This document shows, in pieces, positions 9,020 to 18,148 of a stretch of 64,000 nucleotides of DNA. Each line of letters begins with the position of its first letter. Positions within the stretch are counted from its first letter, which is position 1. Under the pieces are notes generated by a model. It made no database searches and was not told the origin of the DNA. It was given only the letters and a program-made list of their open reading frames with translations. The position numbers and the translations under genes are program-made. The DNA comes from Pseudosulfitobacter koreensis. GTDB lineage: Bacteria > Pseudomonadota > Alphaproteobacteria > Rhodobacterales > Rhodobacteraceae. The DNA is taken from assembly GCF_024733015.1 (NCBI RefSeq), contig NZ_JANKJG010000012.1, positions 80,547 to 144,546 of the forward strand. Reading direction: 5' to 3'.

Positions 9020-9811
9020 TCACAGCTTGTGGGCGGCCAGCCAGGTCACCCATTGCTGACGGCTTCCGTTAAAGACGTTCAGGTCCACCTTGCCGACGAT
9101 GCCGGGAATGATGCCGGTGGCCGAATACTGCCAGAACCGCCAGCGCTGGCCCGGATAGGCCTCGGAGACACTTATGGCGGTCGAGCGCAGCCAGAAATCA
9201 TAGCCGCGCAAGGCGCTCAGATCGTTTTCCTCAAAGAACTTTGGCGTGGTGTAGATGATCGGGCGCATGCCGTAGTGCGCTTCGACGATTTTGATCCAGC
9301 GGCGCATCTGCGCGCGCACCTCGCGTGCGGGCGGACGGATATGGGCGCAGGTGGGCGAAAACGGGTTCCATTCCATGTCGAGCACGGGCGGCAGCATCCC
9401 CGGCGTGCGCGGCACGTTGCGGATGAACCAGCGCGCCTGATCTTCGGGCGAGGTGCAGAAGTAATAGAAGTGATAGGCCCCGCGTTCGACGCCTGCGCGG
9501 CCTGCGTCGCGCCAGTGACCGCCAAAGGCGGGGTCCAGCAGGTCGCCGCCTTCGGTCGCCTTGAGAAAGGCGAAGTTCACGCCGTTTCGCCGCGCCTCGT
9601 TCCAGTTGATCGACGTCTGGAAACGGGCGGCATCAATGCCCTGCACCGGATAGTTCTGCGGCGCGCGACCGCGAAATTCGACCGGGTGCACATCGGCAAA
9701 GTTGGGCGCAAAGATCACGCCGTCGGGTGCGGGCGGCGGTCCGGATCGCGGCGCGCCGCAGGCGGCCAGTGCCATCAGACTCAGAAGGGCAATGCGGCGG
9801 GTCAGGGACAT
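9020..9811 (-). CDS. GH25 lysozyme-like lipoprotein
   Basis: 263 residues with an N-terminal lipoprotein signal (lipobox LAAC, C18) and a single glycoside hydrolase family 25 (Ch-type muramidase) domain. Conserved features include GIDAARFQTSINW (catalytic Asp), FAFLKATEGG, AYHFYYF, VLDMEWN (Asp and Glu of the active site), IIYTTPKFF and WRFWQYSATG. It probably cleaves peptidoglycan glycan strands from an outer-membrane anchor. It begins 19 nt after the FAD oxidoreductase stop and could be the last gene of the GST-AKR-oxidoreductase run. Confidence 0.88.
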   Translation of the reverse strand: MSLTRRIALLSLMALAACGAPRSGPPPAPDGVIFAPNFADVHPVEFRGRAPQNYPVQGIDAARFQTSINWNEARRNGVNFAFLKATEGGDLLDPAFGGHWRDAGRAGVERGAYHFYYFCTSPEDQARWFIRNVPRTPGMLPPVLDMEWNPFSPTCAHIRPPAREVRAQMRRWIKIVEAHYGMRPIIYTTPKFFEENDLSALRGYDFWLRSTAISVSEAYPGQRWRFWQYSATGIIPGIVGKVDLNVFNGSRQQWVTWLAAHKL

Positions 9812-9830
9812 GGTGCGGCCTCCGAAAGGC

Positions 9831-10895
9831 TTAGCGGTGAAAGCGGGCAGGCGACAGGGACGCGACGGTTTCCGCGTCGATCTGCGGCTGTTGTCCCGTG
9901 ATCAGATCAGCCAGCAGTTGCGAGGCGGCGGGCGCTGTCTGAAAGCCATAGCCGCCCTGACCCGCGCACCAGACAAAAGCGGGGTTCACCGGATCGCGAC
10001 CCAGCACCAGCGTGCGGTCGGGCGCAAAGCTGCGCAACCCTGCCCATGATGCCTCAAGCCGTGTGACCTCGGGTGTGACGTGCTGGCTGTAGCGGTCCAG
10101 CCCCTCGGCCAGCACCATGTCGTCGGGCCAGGCATCGTGGGGCGTGGTCGCGTGTTCCTCGGCGGGCGAGACCAGCAGCGATCCGGCGTCGGGCTTGGCG
10201 TACCATGTCTCGTTTACGCCGAAGAAGATCGGCCAGCGGCTGACGTCATGGCCATCGGGCGCAGGGATGCGCGCCATTGACCGGCGAAACGGCGTCAGGC
10301 CGATGGGCGTGATACCGGCCAGCTTGGCTATGTTATCGGCCCAGGCACCGGCTGCGTTTATCAACGTCGCGGCGTGGTGCGTTTCTCCGCCTGCAGTGAC
10401 GGTCCATTCGCCATCCGCAAAGGCGATCTTGGATACGGGTGCCTTGGTCAGCACCTGTCCACCGTTGGCGCGCACCTGCTTGGCAAAGTCCTGGATCATC
10501 CGGTCGGTGTCGATGTCATAGGCTTCTTCGTGATAAGCGGCACGGGTGATCTGGTCGTTAAGGATCGGCACGATAGCGTGGGCCTCTTCCACCGAAATCT
10601 CGGGACATTTCAACTTGGCCGCATCCGTCTCGAACCCGGCATCCTCACCCGCCCGCGCCACCAGCATGAAACCGCGCGGACTGAGATAGGGCTGATGATA
10701 AGCGGCGCTGGCATTGTTCAGCGCCACGACAGAGGGCAGGCCATAATTCTTCTCGAACAGCGCCGCCGAGCGGCCCGAGGCGTGATAGCCAAGCGCCTCT
10801 TCGCTTTCCAGAACCTTCACCGTGCCATGTGCCGACAGCCGCGCTGCGGCGGAAATACCTGCGATGCCGCCGCCGATGATGATGAAGTCGCTCAT
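9831..10895 (-). CDS. FAD-dependent oxidoreductase (DAO family, D-amino-acid dehydrogenase/glycine oxidase-like)
   Basis: 354-residue flavoprotein of the DAO fold. The dinucleotide motif IIGGGIAGISAAARLS is at residues 5-20 and the C-terminal FAD contact GQGGYGFQTAPA at about 315-326. The motif ASGRSAALFEKNYG is shared with DadA/SoxB-like amine and amino-acid oxidases. Substrate is not evident. The start codon overlaps the stop of the aldo-keto reductase by 4 nt (translational coupling). Confidence 0.85.
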   Translation of the reverse strand: MSDFIIIGGGIAGISAAARLSAHGTVKVLESEEALGYHASGRSAALFEKNYGLPSVVALNNASAAYHQPYLSPRGFMLVARAGEDAGFETDAAKLKCPEISVEEAHAIVPILNDQITRAAYHEEAYDIDTDRMIQDFAKQVRANGGQVLTKAPVSKIAFADGEWTVTAGGETHHAATLINAAGAWADNIAKLAGITPIGLTPFRRSMARIPAPDGHDVSRWPIFFGVNETWYAKPDAGSLLVSPAEEHATTPHDAWPDDMVLAEGLDRYSQHVTPEVTRLEASWAGLRSFAPDRTLVLGRDPVNPAFVWCAGQGGYGFQTAPAASQLLADLITGQQPQIDAETVASLSPARFHR

Positions 10896-11824
10896 CGGTC
10901 GTCCAGCCGGTCTGTGGCGGGGGGCGGCGTCTGCGACAGCGCGGTGATCCGGTCATAGAGGTCCGGTGTCATGTCGAAACCTTCTGCCGCCAGAGACGGC
11001 TGCAATTGTTCTACGCTACGGGCTGAAATGATCGGATGCGGACGCGCGGGATGTGCCGCCGCCCAGGCCACGGCCAGCGTGGCGGGATCTACACTCATCT
11101 CGGCTGCCAGTGCAGCCAGATCGCGCGCGGTTTCGTGCATCCACGGCACGCCGTAGCGCGTCGCATAACGCGCGTCCGTGCTCAGCCTGCCGGTGCCGCC
11201 AGAGGCATATTTGCCAGTCAGCAAGCCGCCGCCCAGCGGCGAATAGGGCACCACCGCGATGTGTTGGTCGACACACATCGGAATGATCTCGACCTCGGCC
11301 TGACGTTTTACCAGATTGTACATCGGCTGGATCACGTCAATGCGGGTCTCAAAGCGGGCGGCGATGGCCTGCGCCTTCATCACCTGCCACGCGGCAAAGT
11401 TCGACACGCCGATATAGCGGATTGCCCCCTGCGCCTGCAGATGCGCCAGCGTGTCGATGGTTTCTTCCAGCGGCGTGTCAGGGTCGAAGCGGTGGATATA
11501 CAGCAGATCGACCGTGTCCAGTTGCAGCCGTTTGCGCGAGACATCGAACTGTTCGAGGATGTTGACCCGGCTGGCTCCGCCCGCATAGGCGACCTTGGTG
11601 GCGATCAGCAGGCTGTCGCGCTCGGTGGCGACCATGTCCGCCAGCAGGGTCTCTGACTGGCCTTCGGTATAGACATATGCGGTGTCGAAGTGGGTGATGC
11701 CCGCGCCGCGGCAGGCGCCGAACATGGCGCGCGACGCGTCCGCATCAGCGGTGCCGCCGAATTGCATCGCGCCAAAGGTCAGGCGGCTGGCCGGGGTGCC
11801 ATCAGGCGAGGTAAGTTGTTTCAT
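10892..11824 (-). CDS. aldo/keto reductase
   Basis: 310-residue (beta/alpha)8 NADPH-dependent reductase. Family signatures: FDTAYVYTEGQSE (catalytic Asp and Tyr), LLIATKV (Lys), LLYIHRFDPDTPLEE (His), IRYIGVSNF and VPYSPLGGGLLTGK. The longer open frame (to 11947) would overlap the upstream GST gene; ATG 11824 gives a normal N-terminus for the family and leaves a 61-nt gap. It belongs to a minus-strand run with GST upstream and the FAD oxidoreductase downstream. Confidence 0.87.
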   Translation of the reverse strand: MKQLTSPDGTPASRLTFGAMQFGGTADADASRAMFGACRGAGITHFDTAYVYTEGQSETLLADMVATERDSLLIATKVAYAGGASRVNILEQFDVSRKRLQLDTVDLLYIHRFDPDTPLEETIDTLAHLQAQGAIRYIGVSNFAAWQVMKAQAIAARFETRIDVIQPMYNLVKRQAEVEIIPMCVDQHIAVVPYSPLGGGLLTGKYASGGTGRLSTDARYATRYGVPWMHETARDLAALAAEMSVDPATLAVAWAAAHPARPHPIISARSVEQLQPSLAAEGFDMTPDLYDRITALSQTPPPATDRLDDR

Positions 11825-11885
11825 GGCGCAAAGGTGGCACGCCCGCGACAGCGGTGCAATGCCGGCTTTCGCCCGCGCTGCCGCT

Positions 11886-12494
11886 TCAGTCGGCCCCCGG
11901 CGCGGTGGCCCGCTGATAGGCCGGGCGTGCATGGATACGTTCGACAAAATCGGCCAGCCGCGGGAAATCCTTGGCCCGGCCCTGCATCATCGCGATCTCT
12001 GCGGGAAAGCTCAGCATGATGTCGGCGGCGGACAAATCGTCCAGCACGAAGTGGCCCGAGGGGCGCAGAACATCGTTCATATAGCCGTAGTGCGCATCCA
12101 GTTGCTGATGGATGCGCGGGTGCAGCGGGGCACCGGCCTCGCCCAGACGACCGACATAGAGGTTCAGCAGGATGGGTGTCATCGCCGAGCCTTCGGCAAA
12201 GTGCATCAACTCAAGATGCTGCACATAGGCCGGATCGTCGCGTGGCGGCACCATCGCGGGCGCGTGACGAGCGCAGATCAACTCGACGATTGCGGCACTT
12301 TCGGTAATCAGACGGCCGTCCATCTCGATCATCGGGGATTTTCCAAGGGGGTGAATCGCGGTTAGTTCCGGCGGCGCAAGGTTGGTCTTGGCATCGCGTT
12401 TGTAGTGTTTGACCGTGTAGTCCGCGCACGCCTCTTCCAGCAGCCACAGGATACGATGAGAGCGGGACCGGTTGAGGTGATGCAATGTGATCAT
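11886..12494 (-). CDS. glutathione S-transferase
   Basis: 202-residue protein with a thioredoxin-like N-terminal domain (HHLNRSRSHRILWLLEEA; the LNRSRSHR context is the GSH-activating region of bacterial GSTs; HPLGKSPMIEMDG; ITESAAIVEL) and an all-helical C-terminal domain (ADIMLSFPAEIA). It conjugates or reduces electrophiles with glutathione in the cytoplasm. First gene of the minus-strand run leading to the aldo-keto reductase. Confidence 0.88.
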   Translation of the reverse strand: MITLHHLNRSRSHRILWLLEEACADYTVKHYKRDAKTNLAPPELTAIHPLGKSPMIEMDGRLITESAAIVELICARHAPAMVPPRDDPAYVQHLELMHFAEGSAMTPILLNLYVGRLGEAGAPLHPRIHQQLDAHYGYMNDVLRPSGHFVLDDLSAADIMLSFPAEIAMMQGRAKDFPRLADFVERIHARPAYQRATAPGAD

Positions 12495-12636
12495 GGGGCC
12501 ACGTTGGCATGGCCGCTGCGCGTTGAAAACCTGTTCCGTGGCACCGTGACGTCAGGAGAGTTGTAAGGTGACGTGCCCAACCGGGGCATCCGACATCGCG
12601 ACACAGGATTAAGTTTTACCTTTTTCACAATTTAAT

Positions 12637-12655
12637 ATGTTATAACTTAACACAT
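12637..12655. promoter_or_regulatory. Zur-type operator (19-bp dyad) before zinT
   Basis: The site reads ATGTTATAA-C-TTAACACAT: seven of nine positions in each arm are symmetric. It matches the alphaproteobacterial Zur consensus of ATGTTATA-like arms around a central base. It lies 42-60 nt before the zinT start in an AT-rich stretch, where Zn-bound Zur would block transcription under zinc-replete conditions. Confidence 0.75.
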
Positions 12656-12696
12656 AATGACATAGGGTGCCGCATCATCATGAAAGAGGAAAACTG

Positions 12697-13386
12697 ATGC
12701 AAATTTCAATCACCGCCCAACTCACCGCCCAAATCGCCGCTGTCGCACTCGGGGCGCTTGTTCTGTGCGCGCCGCAGGCGCAGGCCGATACCAAGGCGCA
12801 TTCGCATGACCATGGGGCGGAACCGCAAAGCCATGCGCATGCCCACAATGACGATGATATCTATCGCGGCCTTTTCGATGACAGCCAGATCGCACCGCGC
12901 ACGCTGGCGGATTGGCAGGGCGACTGGCAGTCGGTCTATCCGCTGTTGCAGGACGGCACGCTTGATCCCGTGATGGCGCAAAAGGCCGAGGCGGGGGAGA
13001 AATCAGCCGCCGAGTATCGGGCCACATATGAGACAGGGTATCAAACTGAAGTTGATCGCATCGTGATCGAGGGCAAGACCGTAACCTTTACCCAAGGTGG
13101 AAGCAGTTATGGCGGTGCTTATGAAACCGATGGCTACGAAATCCTGACTTACAAGGCGGGCAATCGCGGCGTGCGCTACATCTTCGAAAAGGTCTCGGGC
13201 GATGCACTGGCGCCTGATGTGATCCAGTTCAGCGACCATGCCATCGCCCCACAGTCGGCAGGGCACTATCATCTGTATTGGGGTGATGATCGTGCGGCCC
13301 TGCTGGACGAGGTCACCAACTGGCCGACGTATTACCCCGCGGACAAGAGCGGCGAACAGATCGCAGCTGAGATGATGGCGCACTGA
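12697..13386 (+). CDS. zinT: zinc-binding periplasmic protein ZinT (YodA)
   Basis: 229-residue secreted protein. A signal peptide (residues 1-31, ending QAQA) is followed by a histidine-rich segment HSHDHGAEPQSHAHAHND and the ZinT lipocalin-like domain (SQIAPRTLADWQGDWQSVYP; GNRGVRYIFEK; GHYHLYWGDD). ZinT binds Zn2+ (and Cd2+) in the periplasm and helps deliver zinc to ZnuA under starvation. An AAAGAGGA ribosome site sets the start at ATG 12697, not the upstream GTG 12667. The Zur box upstream agrees with this role. No znuABC is in the window. Confidence 0.93.
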   Translation: MQISITAQLTAQIAAVALGALVLCAPQAQADTKAHSHDHGAEPQSHAHAHNDDDIYRGLFDDSQIAPRTLADWQGDWQSVYPLLQDGTLDPVMAQKAEAGEKSAAEYRATYETGYQTEVDRIVIEGKTVTFTQGGSSYGGAYETDGYEILTYKAGNRGVRYIFEKVSGDALAPDVIQFSDHAIAPQSAGHYHLYWGDDRAALLDEVTNWPTYYPADKSGEQIAAEMMAH

Positions 13387-13407
13387 TCTGCACCTTCACG
13401 CAAATTA

Positions 13408-13436
13408 AAAAGGCCCCGGACGGTGCCGGGGCCTTT
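13408..13436. terminator. terminator hairpin between zinT and the BMP operon
   Basis: An 11-bp GC-rich stem (13409-13419 with 13425-13435), flanked by A-rich sequence on one side and TTT on the other, lies between the convergent zinT gene and the seven-gene xanthine operon and can serve both strands. Confidence 0.85.
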
Positions 13437-13459
13437 CTGCATTTCAGTGAAACCTCCGC

Positions 13460-14533
13460 TTATTGCGGGATCTCTCCGGTCAGACCTTCGACGTAAAAGT
13501 TCATGCCGGCCAGCGTGCCGTCATCGGCCACTTCGCCCTCGGCCAGCCAATCGCTGCCGTCCTGCTTTTTCAGCGGGCCGGTGAAGGGGTGGTATTCACC
13601 CGACGCGATTGCGTCCTTCAACGCCAGCGCTTCGTCTTTCACGTCGGCGGGAACCGCGTCCGTGATCTCGCCGATGCCGACCATGCCCGGCCCAATGCCG
13701 TCCCATGTGTCGGTCGAGGTCCATGTGCCGTCCATCACCGCCTTGGTGCGGGCGATGTAGTAGGGGGCCCAGTCGTCGATGATTGACGACACACGCGGCA
13801 GCGGAGCGTACTGGAACATGTCGGATGCCTGACCAAAGGTGATCACGTCGCCCGCTTCCTGCGCGGCCGCTTGGGGCGCTGTCGAATCGGTGTGTTGCAG
13901 GATCACGTCGGCACCCTGTTCGATCAGAACCTTGGCGGCGTCTGCTTCCTTGGCAGGGTCAAACCATGTGTAGGCCCAGATGATCTTGAACTCTACGTCG
14001 GGGTTCACCTTCTTGGCGTGGATAAAGGCCGAGTTGATGCCCCGGATCACTTCGGGGATCGGGAAGGACCCGATATAGCCGATGATGTTGGATTCGGTCA
14101 TCGAGCCTGCGATGTGGCCCTGGATGGCGCGGCCTTCGTAGAAACGTGCCGAATAGGTCGACACGTTGTCGGCGCGCTTGTATCCGGTGGCGTGCTCGAA
14201 CTTCACATCGGGGAACTTGGCCGCGACGTTGATGGTCGGGTCCATATAGCCGAACGAGGTGGTAAAGATCAGATCCGCACCGTCCAGCGCCATCTGCGTC
14301 ATCACGCGCTCGCTGTCGGGGCCTTCGGCCACGCTTTCGACAAAGACGGTTTCGACCTGGTCGCCGAATTCTTCTTCCACGGCCAGACGGGCCTGGTTGT
14401 GTTCATAGGTCCAGCCGCCGTCGCCCACAGGGCCGACAAAGACAAAGCCGACCTTGGTTTTATCCTGGGCGAATGCCCCGGTGGCAAGGCCCAGCGTCAA
14501 TGCCGCCGTGGCCATCAGTTTCGTGAAAGACAT
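13460..14533 (-). CDS. BMP family ABC transporter substrate-binding protein (purine nucleoside type)
   Basis: 357-residue periplasmic binding protein of the basic-membrane-protein (PnrA/NupN) family, which binds purine nucleosides. A signal peptide (MSFTKLMATAALTLGLATGAFAQ-like, about 23 residues) precedes KVGFVFVGPVGDGGWTYEHN. GADLIFTTSFGYMD and the C-terminal EYHPFTGPL are characteristic. ATG 14533 was chosen over the upstream in-frame start because it puts the signal peptide at the N-terminus with GGGGAG upstream. Last gene of the operon that begins with xdhA, so the ligand is probably a purine base or nucleoside that feeds xanthine dehydrogenase. Confidence 0.88.
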   Translation of the reverse strand: MSFTKLMATAALTLGLATGAFAQDKTKVGFVFVGPVGDGGWTYEHNQARLAVEEEFGDQVETVFVESVAEGPDSERVMTQMALDGADLIFTTSFGYMDPTINVAAKFPDVKFEHATGYKRADNVSTYSARFYEGRAIQGHIAGSMTESNIIGYIGSFPIPEVIRGINSAFIHAKKVNPDVEFKIIWAYTWFDPAKEADAAKVLIEQGADVILQHTDSTAPQAAAQEAGDVITFGQASDMFQYAPLPRVSSIIDDWAPYYIARTKAVMDGTWTSTDTWDGIGPGMVGIGEITDAVPADVKDEALALKDAIASGEYHPFTGPLKKQDGSDWLAEGEVADDGTLAGMNFYVEGLTGEIPQ

Positions 14534-14561
14534 GAGTGTGTTACTCCCCGGTTTTTTGGCC

Positions 14562-15482
14562 TCAGTGCGAGGCATGGAATATGCGCCCCAGAGAACCCGG
14601 AGCGCGTGATTTGTCAGCAGACAATGTCACCAGAACGATGATTGTCACGATGTACGGCGACATTGCCAGATACTCGACAGGAATGGCAACGCCCGCACCT
14701 TGCAGATTCAACTGCAGCTGGGTGATCCCGCCGAAAAGATAGGCGCCCAGCAGGACCCGCCAGGGCTTCCACGAGGCGAAGACCACCAGCGCCAGCGCGA
14801 TCCAGCCGACGCCTGCGGTCATGCCTTCGGTCCATTGCGGCACGCGTATCAGGCTGATGTAGGCACCGCCCATCCCCGCGCACGCCCCGCCGAATAGGAT
14901 TGCCAGCGCGCGGATGCGTTTGACCTTGTAGCCAAGGGCATGTGCCGCGTCGTGGTTTTCGCCCACCGCGCGCAGCACCAGACCGGCGCGGGTGTATTTC
15001 AGGGTGGTCCAGACGCCCGCCACGATCAGCAGGCCGATATAGACCATCGCATCGTGGCTGAACAGGATCGGCCCCAAAACGGGAATATCGCTCAGGGGGC
15101 CAAGGTTCAGATCACCCATGCGCGGCGGTTTGACACCGACATAGCTTTGACCCATCAGCGCCGACAGCCCCAGACCGAACAGCGTCAGCCCCAGGCCAGA
15201 TGCGACCTGGTTGGCCAGCGCCACCTGCGTCAGGAACACGAACAGCAGCGACAGGACGGCCCCGCCTGCCGCCGCGCCGATGAACCCCAGCGCAGGCGAC
15301 CCGGTGTTGACCGCGACGATGAAGCCCGCGATTGCGCCGACGATCATCATGCCCTCGACACCCAGGTTCAGAACACCCGCGCGTTCGACCACCAACTCGC
15401 CCGTGGCGGCCAGAAGGATGGGTGTGGCGGCGCTCATCAATGCCGCCAGCAGCAGGATCGGGTTGATAACAGACAGGTCCAT
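14562..15482 (-). CDS. ABC transporter permease (BMP/nucleoside importer, NupQ-like)
   Basis: 306-residue inner-membrane permease of the branched-chain/nucleoside class (BPD_transp_2) with about eight hydrophobic helices. The run RAGVLNLGVEGMMIVGAIAG is the family hallmark, and LRAVGENHDAAHALGY is the coupling-helix region contacting the ATPase. It overlaps the other permease gene by one base and precedes the binding-protein gene by 28 nt, so all three make one importer. Confidence 0.88.
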   Translation of the reverse strand: MDLSVINPILLLAALMSAATPILLAATGELVVERAGVLNLGVEGMMIVGAIAGFIVAVNTGSPALGFIGAAAGGAVLSLLFVFLTQVALANQVASGLGLTLFGLGLSALMGQSYVGVKPPRMGDLNLGPLSDIPVLGPILFSHDAMVYIGLLIVAGVWTTLKYTRAGLVLRAVGENHDAAHALGYKVKRIRALAILFGGACAGMGGAYISLIRVPQWTEGMTAGVGWIALALVVFASWKPWRVLLGAYLFGGITQLQLNLQGAGVAIPVEYLAMSPYIVTIIVLVTLSADKSRAPGSLGRIFHASH

Positions 15483-16564
15483 CAGGCCACCTCTGCCGCG
15501 CCGAAGCGCAGCCTGTAATTGGTCAGCACGTCCAGTGCCAGAAGGAAGAACAGCAGCATGCCCTGGAACACCTGAATGGCGGCAGCGGGCAGGCCCAGTT
15601 GCGATTGCGCGATATCGCCGCCGATGTAGGTCAGCGCCATCAGCCCGCCCGCCAGCAGGATGCCGACAGGGTGCAAACGACCCAGAAACGCCACGATGAT
15701 CGCGGTAAAGCCGTAGCCCACGTTAAAGTCGATGGTGATCTGCCCCGCAGGCCCCGCCACCTCGAACATGCCCGCAAGCCCGGCCAGCAGGCCCGAGGTT
15801 CCCAGGCAGAACAGCACCAGCCGCGCGGGGTTCACGCCGCCGAATTTCGCGGCACGCGGCGCTTCGCCGGTGACCCGAATGGCAAAGCCCAGACGGTGTC
15901 GGGTCAGCAGCACATAGGCAAAGATCACCGCGATGAACGCAGCGACAACGCCCCAGTGCATGCCGGTACCCGATACGATCTCGGCGTTGTGGGCAGAGGC
16001 ATATTGCTGCAGGTTGCGCGACCCCGGAAAGCCGTATCCTTCGGGGTTCTTGAGCAATCCCAGCGACATCGACGACAGGAACTGCTCGGCCACATAGACC
16101 AGCATGAGGCTGACCAGAATTTCATTGGTCCCGAATTTCACCTTCAGCAGCCCCGGTATCATCGCCCACAGGAACCCGCCCAATCCCCCGCAGATCACCA
16201 TCAGCGGAAATATCCACCACGCCTCGAGCGGATAGAACACCAGCGCCGCCGCAGCACCAAAGATCGCGCCCATGATGTACTGCCCTTCGGCCCCGATGTT
16301 CCAGATCCCTGCCCGAAACCCCAGCGCCAGCCCCATCGCGATCAGCACCAGTGGCGCGCCTTTGACCAGCAGTTGCGGGCGATAGTAGAACGCAAATTCG
16401 CCGAACAGCGGCTGCCAGAAAATCGTCAGGATCGACTGCACCGGGTCCTCGCCCAGCACCGCAAACAGCAGCCCGCCGAACACCATCGTCGCCAGCACCG
16501 CCAGCAGCGGCGTCGCCAGCGCCATCGCACGGCTCGGCTGTGGCCGCTTTTCCAGCCGCATCAT
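15482..16564 (-). CDS. ABC transporter permease (BMP/nucleoside importer, NupP-like)
   Basis: 360-residue permease paired with the adjacent gene. Multiple helices, FRAGIWNIGAEGQYIMGAI, ILVSLMLVYVA and the coupling region IRVTGEAPRAAKFGG identify the NupP/YufP-type subunit. Two consecutive ATGs open the frame. It is separated from the upstream ATPase gene by 69 nt that contain a dispersed repeat. Confidence 0.88.
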   Translation of the reverse strand: MMRLEKRPQPSRAMALATPLLAVLATMVFGGLLFAVLGEDPVQSILTIFWQPLFGEFAFYYRPQLLVKGAPLVLIAMGLALGFRAGIWNIGAEGQYIMGAIFGAAAALVFYPLEAWWIFPLMVICGGLGGFLWAMIPGLLKVKFGTNEILVSLMLVYVAEQFLSSMSLGLLKNPEGYGFPGSRNLQQYASAHNAEIVSGTGMHWGVVAAFIAVIFAYVLLTRHRLGFAIRVTGEAPRAAKFGGVNPARLVLFCLGTSGLLAGLAGMFEVAGPAGQITIDFNVGYGFTAIIVAFLGRLHPVGILLAGGLMALTYIGGDIAQSQLGLPAAAIQVFQGMLLFFLLALDVLTNYRLRFGAAEVA

Positions 16565-16577
16565 TGGCCGCTCCCAT

Positions 16578-16615
16578 CTTCATCTTGCAGGAAAAACTCT
16601 CCCCGAAGGGCCGGT
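16578..16615. repeat. dispersed repeat, copy 1 (CTTCATCTTGC-N6-AACTCTCCCCGAAGGG)
   Basis: Sits in the 69-nt gap between ATPase and permease genes of the importer. The two blocks CTTCATCTTGC and AACTCTCCCCGAAGGG with the same 6-nt spacing recur at 27503-27540, followed in both by a CGGT. It looks like a short lineage-specific intergenic repeat. Confidence 0.7.
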
Positions 16616-16633
16616 CTGCCCCGCGTCCAGCCC

Positions 16634-18148
16634 TCAGACATGGGCCACCTCCATCCCATGCGCGCCGCCCATCATCTGGCCGATCTCGGCTACGGTCAGC
16701 CCTGCGGCGGGGCGTGCAGCACTCAGCCGTCCCTCGTTCAGGGCGGCAAAATTGTCCGAGATTTCCATCAGCTCGTCCAGATCCTGCGAAATCACGATCA
16801 CCGCAGCGCCATTCTGGGCAAGATCCAGCAGCGCCTGCCGGATCGCCGCTGCCGCCGACGCATCGACCCCCCAGGTGGGCTGGTTCACCACCAGCACCTC
16901 GGGGCGCTGCAATATCTCGCGCCCGATCACGAATTTCTGCAGGTTCCCACCCGACAGCGACCGCGCGGCATTGCCGGGACCGGGCGTGCGCACGTCGAAA
17001 TCGGCGATGATCCGGTTGGCAAAGCTGCGCGCGGCCTTCCAGTCCAGCATGCCGTTGCGCTCCAGCCCTTCGCGGGCGGCCCCCGTCAGCATCGCATTCT
17101 CGGTCAGTGACATATCCGGGGCGGCTGCATGGCCCAGCCGCTCCTCCGGTGCCGTCAATAGCCCTGCGGCACGGCGCGCATTCGGGTGTGCCCTTGCCAT
17201 GTCGTCGCCCTTGAAAAAGACGGTTCCCACGGGCACCGGCACTTCGCCCGACAGGGCCGACAGCAGCTCGTCCTGCCCGTTGCCCGCGACGCCGCCGATG
17301 CCCAGAACCTCGCCCGCACGGACCGAGACTGAAATCTCGCGCAGCGGCATGCCAAAGGTCGACACGGGCGGCAACGACAGATCGCGCAGTTCCAGCAGCA
17401 CATCGCCCGAGGCCCCGGCGGCCTTTTGCGGCGGCTTCAACGCGCTGCCGACCATCAGTTCCGCCATCTCGGCGGCAGAGGTGTCGCGCGGAATGCAATG
17501 CCCCACGACCTTGCCCAGCCGCAGGATTGTCGCCGCATCGCACAGGGCGCGGATCTCCTCCAGCTTGTGCGAGATATAAAGGATCGCGGTGCCCTCTGCC
17601 GACAGTTTCCGCAGGGTCTTGAACAGGATCTCGACCTCTTGTGGGGTCAGAACGCTGGTCGGTTCGTCCATGATCAGAAGCTTCGGCTCCTGCAGCAGGC
17701 AGCGGATGATCTCGACCCGCTGGCGTTCGCCCGCCGACAAGTCACCCACCAGCCGGTGCGGCGCTAACGGCAGGCCGTAGGTTTCCGAGACCGCCTTGAT
17801 CTGTGTTGCAAGCTGCCGCATCGGCGGTGCGTTTTCCATTCCCAGTGCGATGTTTTCGGCCACCGTCAGTGCGTCAAAGAGCGAAAAGTGTTGAAACACC
17901 ATGCCGATCCCAGCCGCCCGCGCGGCACGCGGATCACTCGGGGCAAAGCTCGCACCGTTCAGCGACATTTGCCCCGCGTCCGGTTTGACCAGCCCGTAGA
18001 TCATCTTGACCAGCGTGGATTTTCCCGCGCCGTTCTCGCCCAAAAGCGCGTGCACCTCGCCGGGCTGGATGGTCAGGCTGACGCTGTCATTGGCCACGAC
18101 ACCGGGGTAGGCCTTGGTGACGCCGGATAGGTCCAGAAGGGCGGTCAT
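16634..18148 (-). CDS. ABC transporter ATP-binding protein, two-domain (nucleoside importer, NupO-like)
   Basis: 504-residue double-ATPase of the sugar/nucleoside-importer type. Domain 1 (about 5-240): Walker A GENGAGKST, signature LSAGERQRVEI, Walker B LLIMDEPTSVL. Domain 2 (about 255-500) is degenerate at its P-loop (GVAGNGQDELL) but keeps the signature LSGGNLQKFVIGRE, as usual for this class. It energises the two downstream permeases. Its start overlaps the xdhC stop by 4 nt, tying uptake to xanthine oxidation. Confidence 0.92.
   Translation of the reverse strand: MTALLDLSGVTKAYPGVVANDSVSLTIQPGEVHALLGENGAGKSTLVKMIYGLVKPDAGQMSLNGASFAPSDPRAARAAGIGMVFQHFSLFDALTVAENIALGMENAPPMRQLATQIKAVSETYGLPLAPHRLVGDLSAGERQRVEIIRCLLQEPKLLIMDEPTSVLTPQEVEILFKTLRKLSAEGTAILYISHKLEEIRALCDAATILRLGKVVGHCIPRDTSAAEMAELMVGSALKPPQKAAGASGDVLLELRDLSLPPVSTFGMPLREISVSVRAGEVLGIGGVAGNGQDELLSALSGEVPVPVGTVFFKGDDMARAHPNARRAAGLLTAPEERLGHAAAPDMSLTENAMLTGAAREGLERNGMLDWKAARSFANRIIADFDVRTPGPGNAARSLSGGNLQKFVIGREILQRPEVLVVNQPTWGVDASAAAAIRQALLDLAQNGAAVIVISQDLDELMEISDNFAALNEGRLSAARPAAGLTVAEIGQMMGGAHGMEVAHV

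Noticed and set aside
16122..17543. 473-codon frame overlapping the ABC ATPase and permease genes
   Set aside because: Out-of-frame reading of real ABC genes, Gly/Arg/Ala-rich without motifs.
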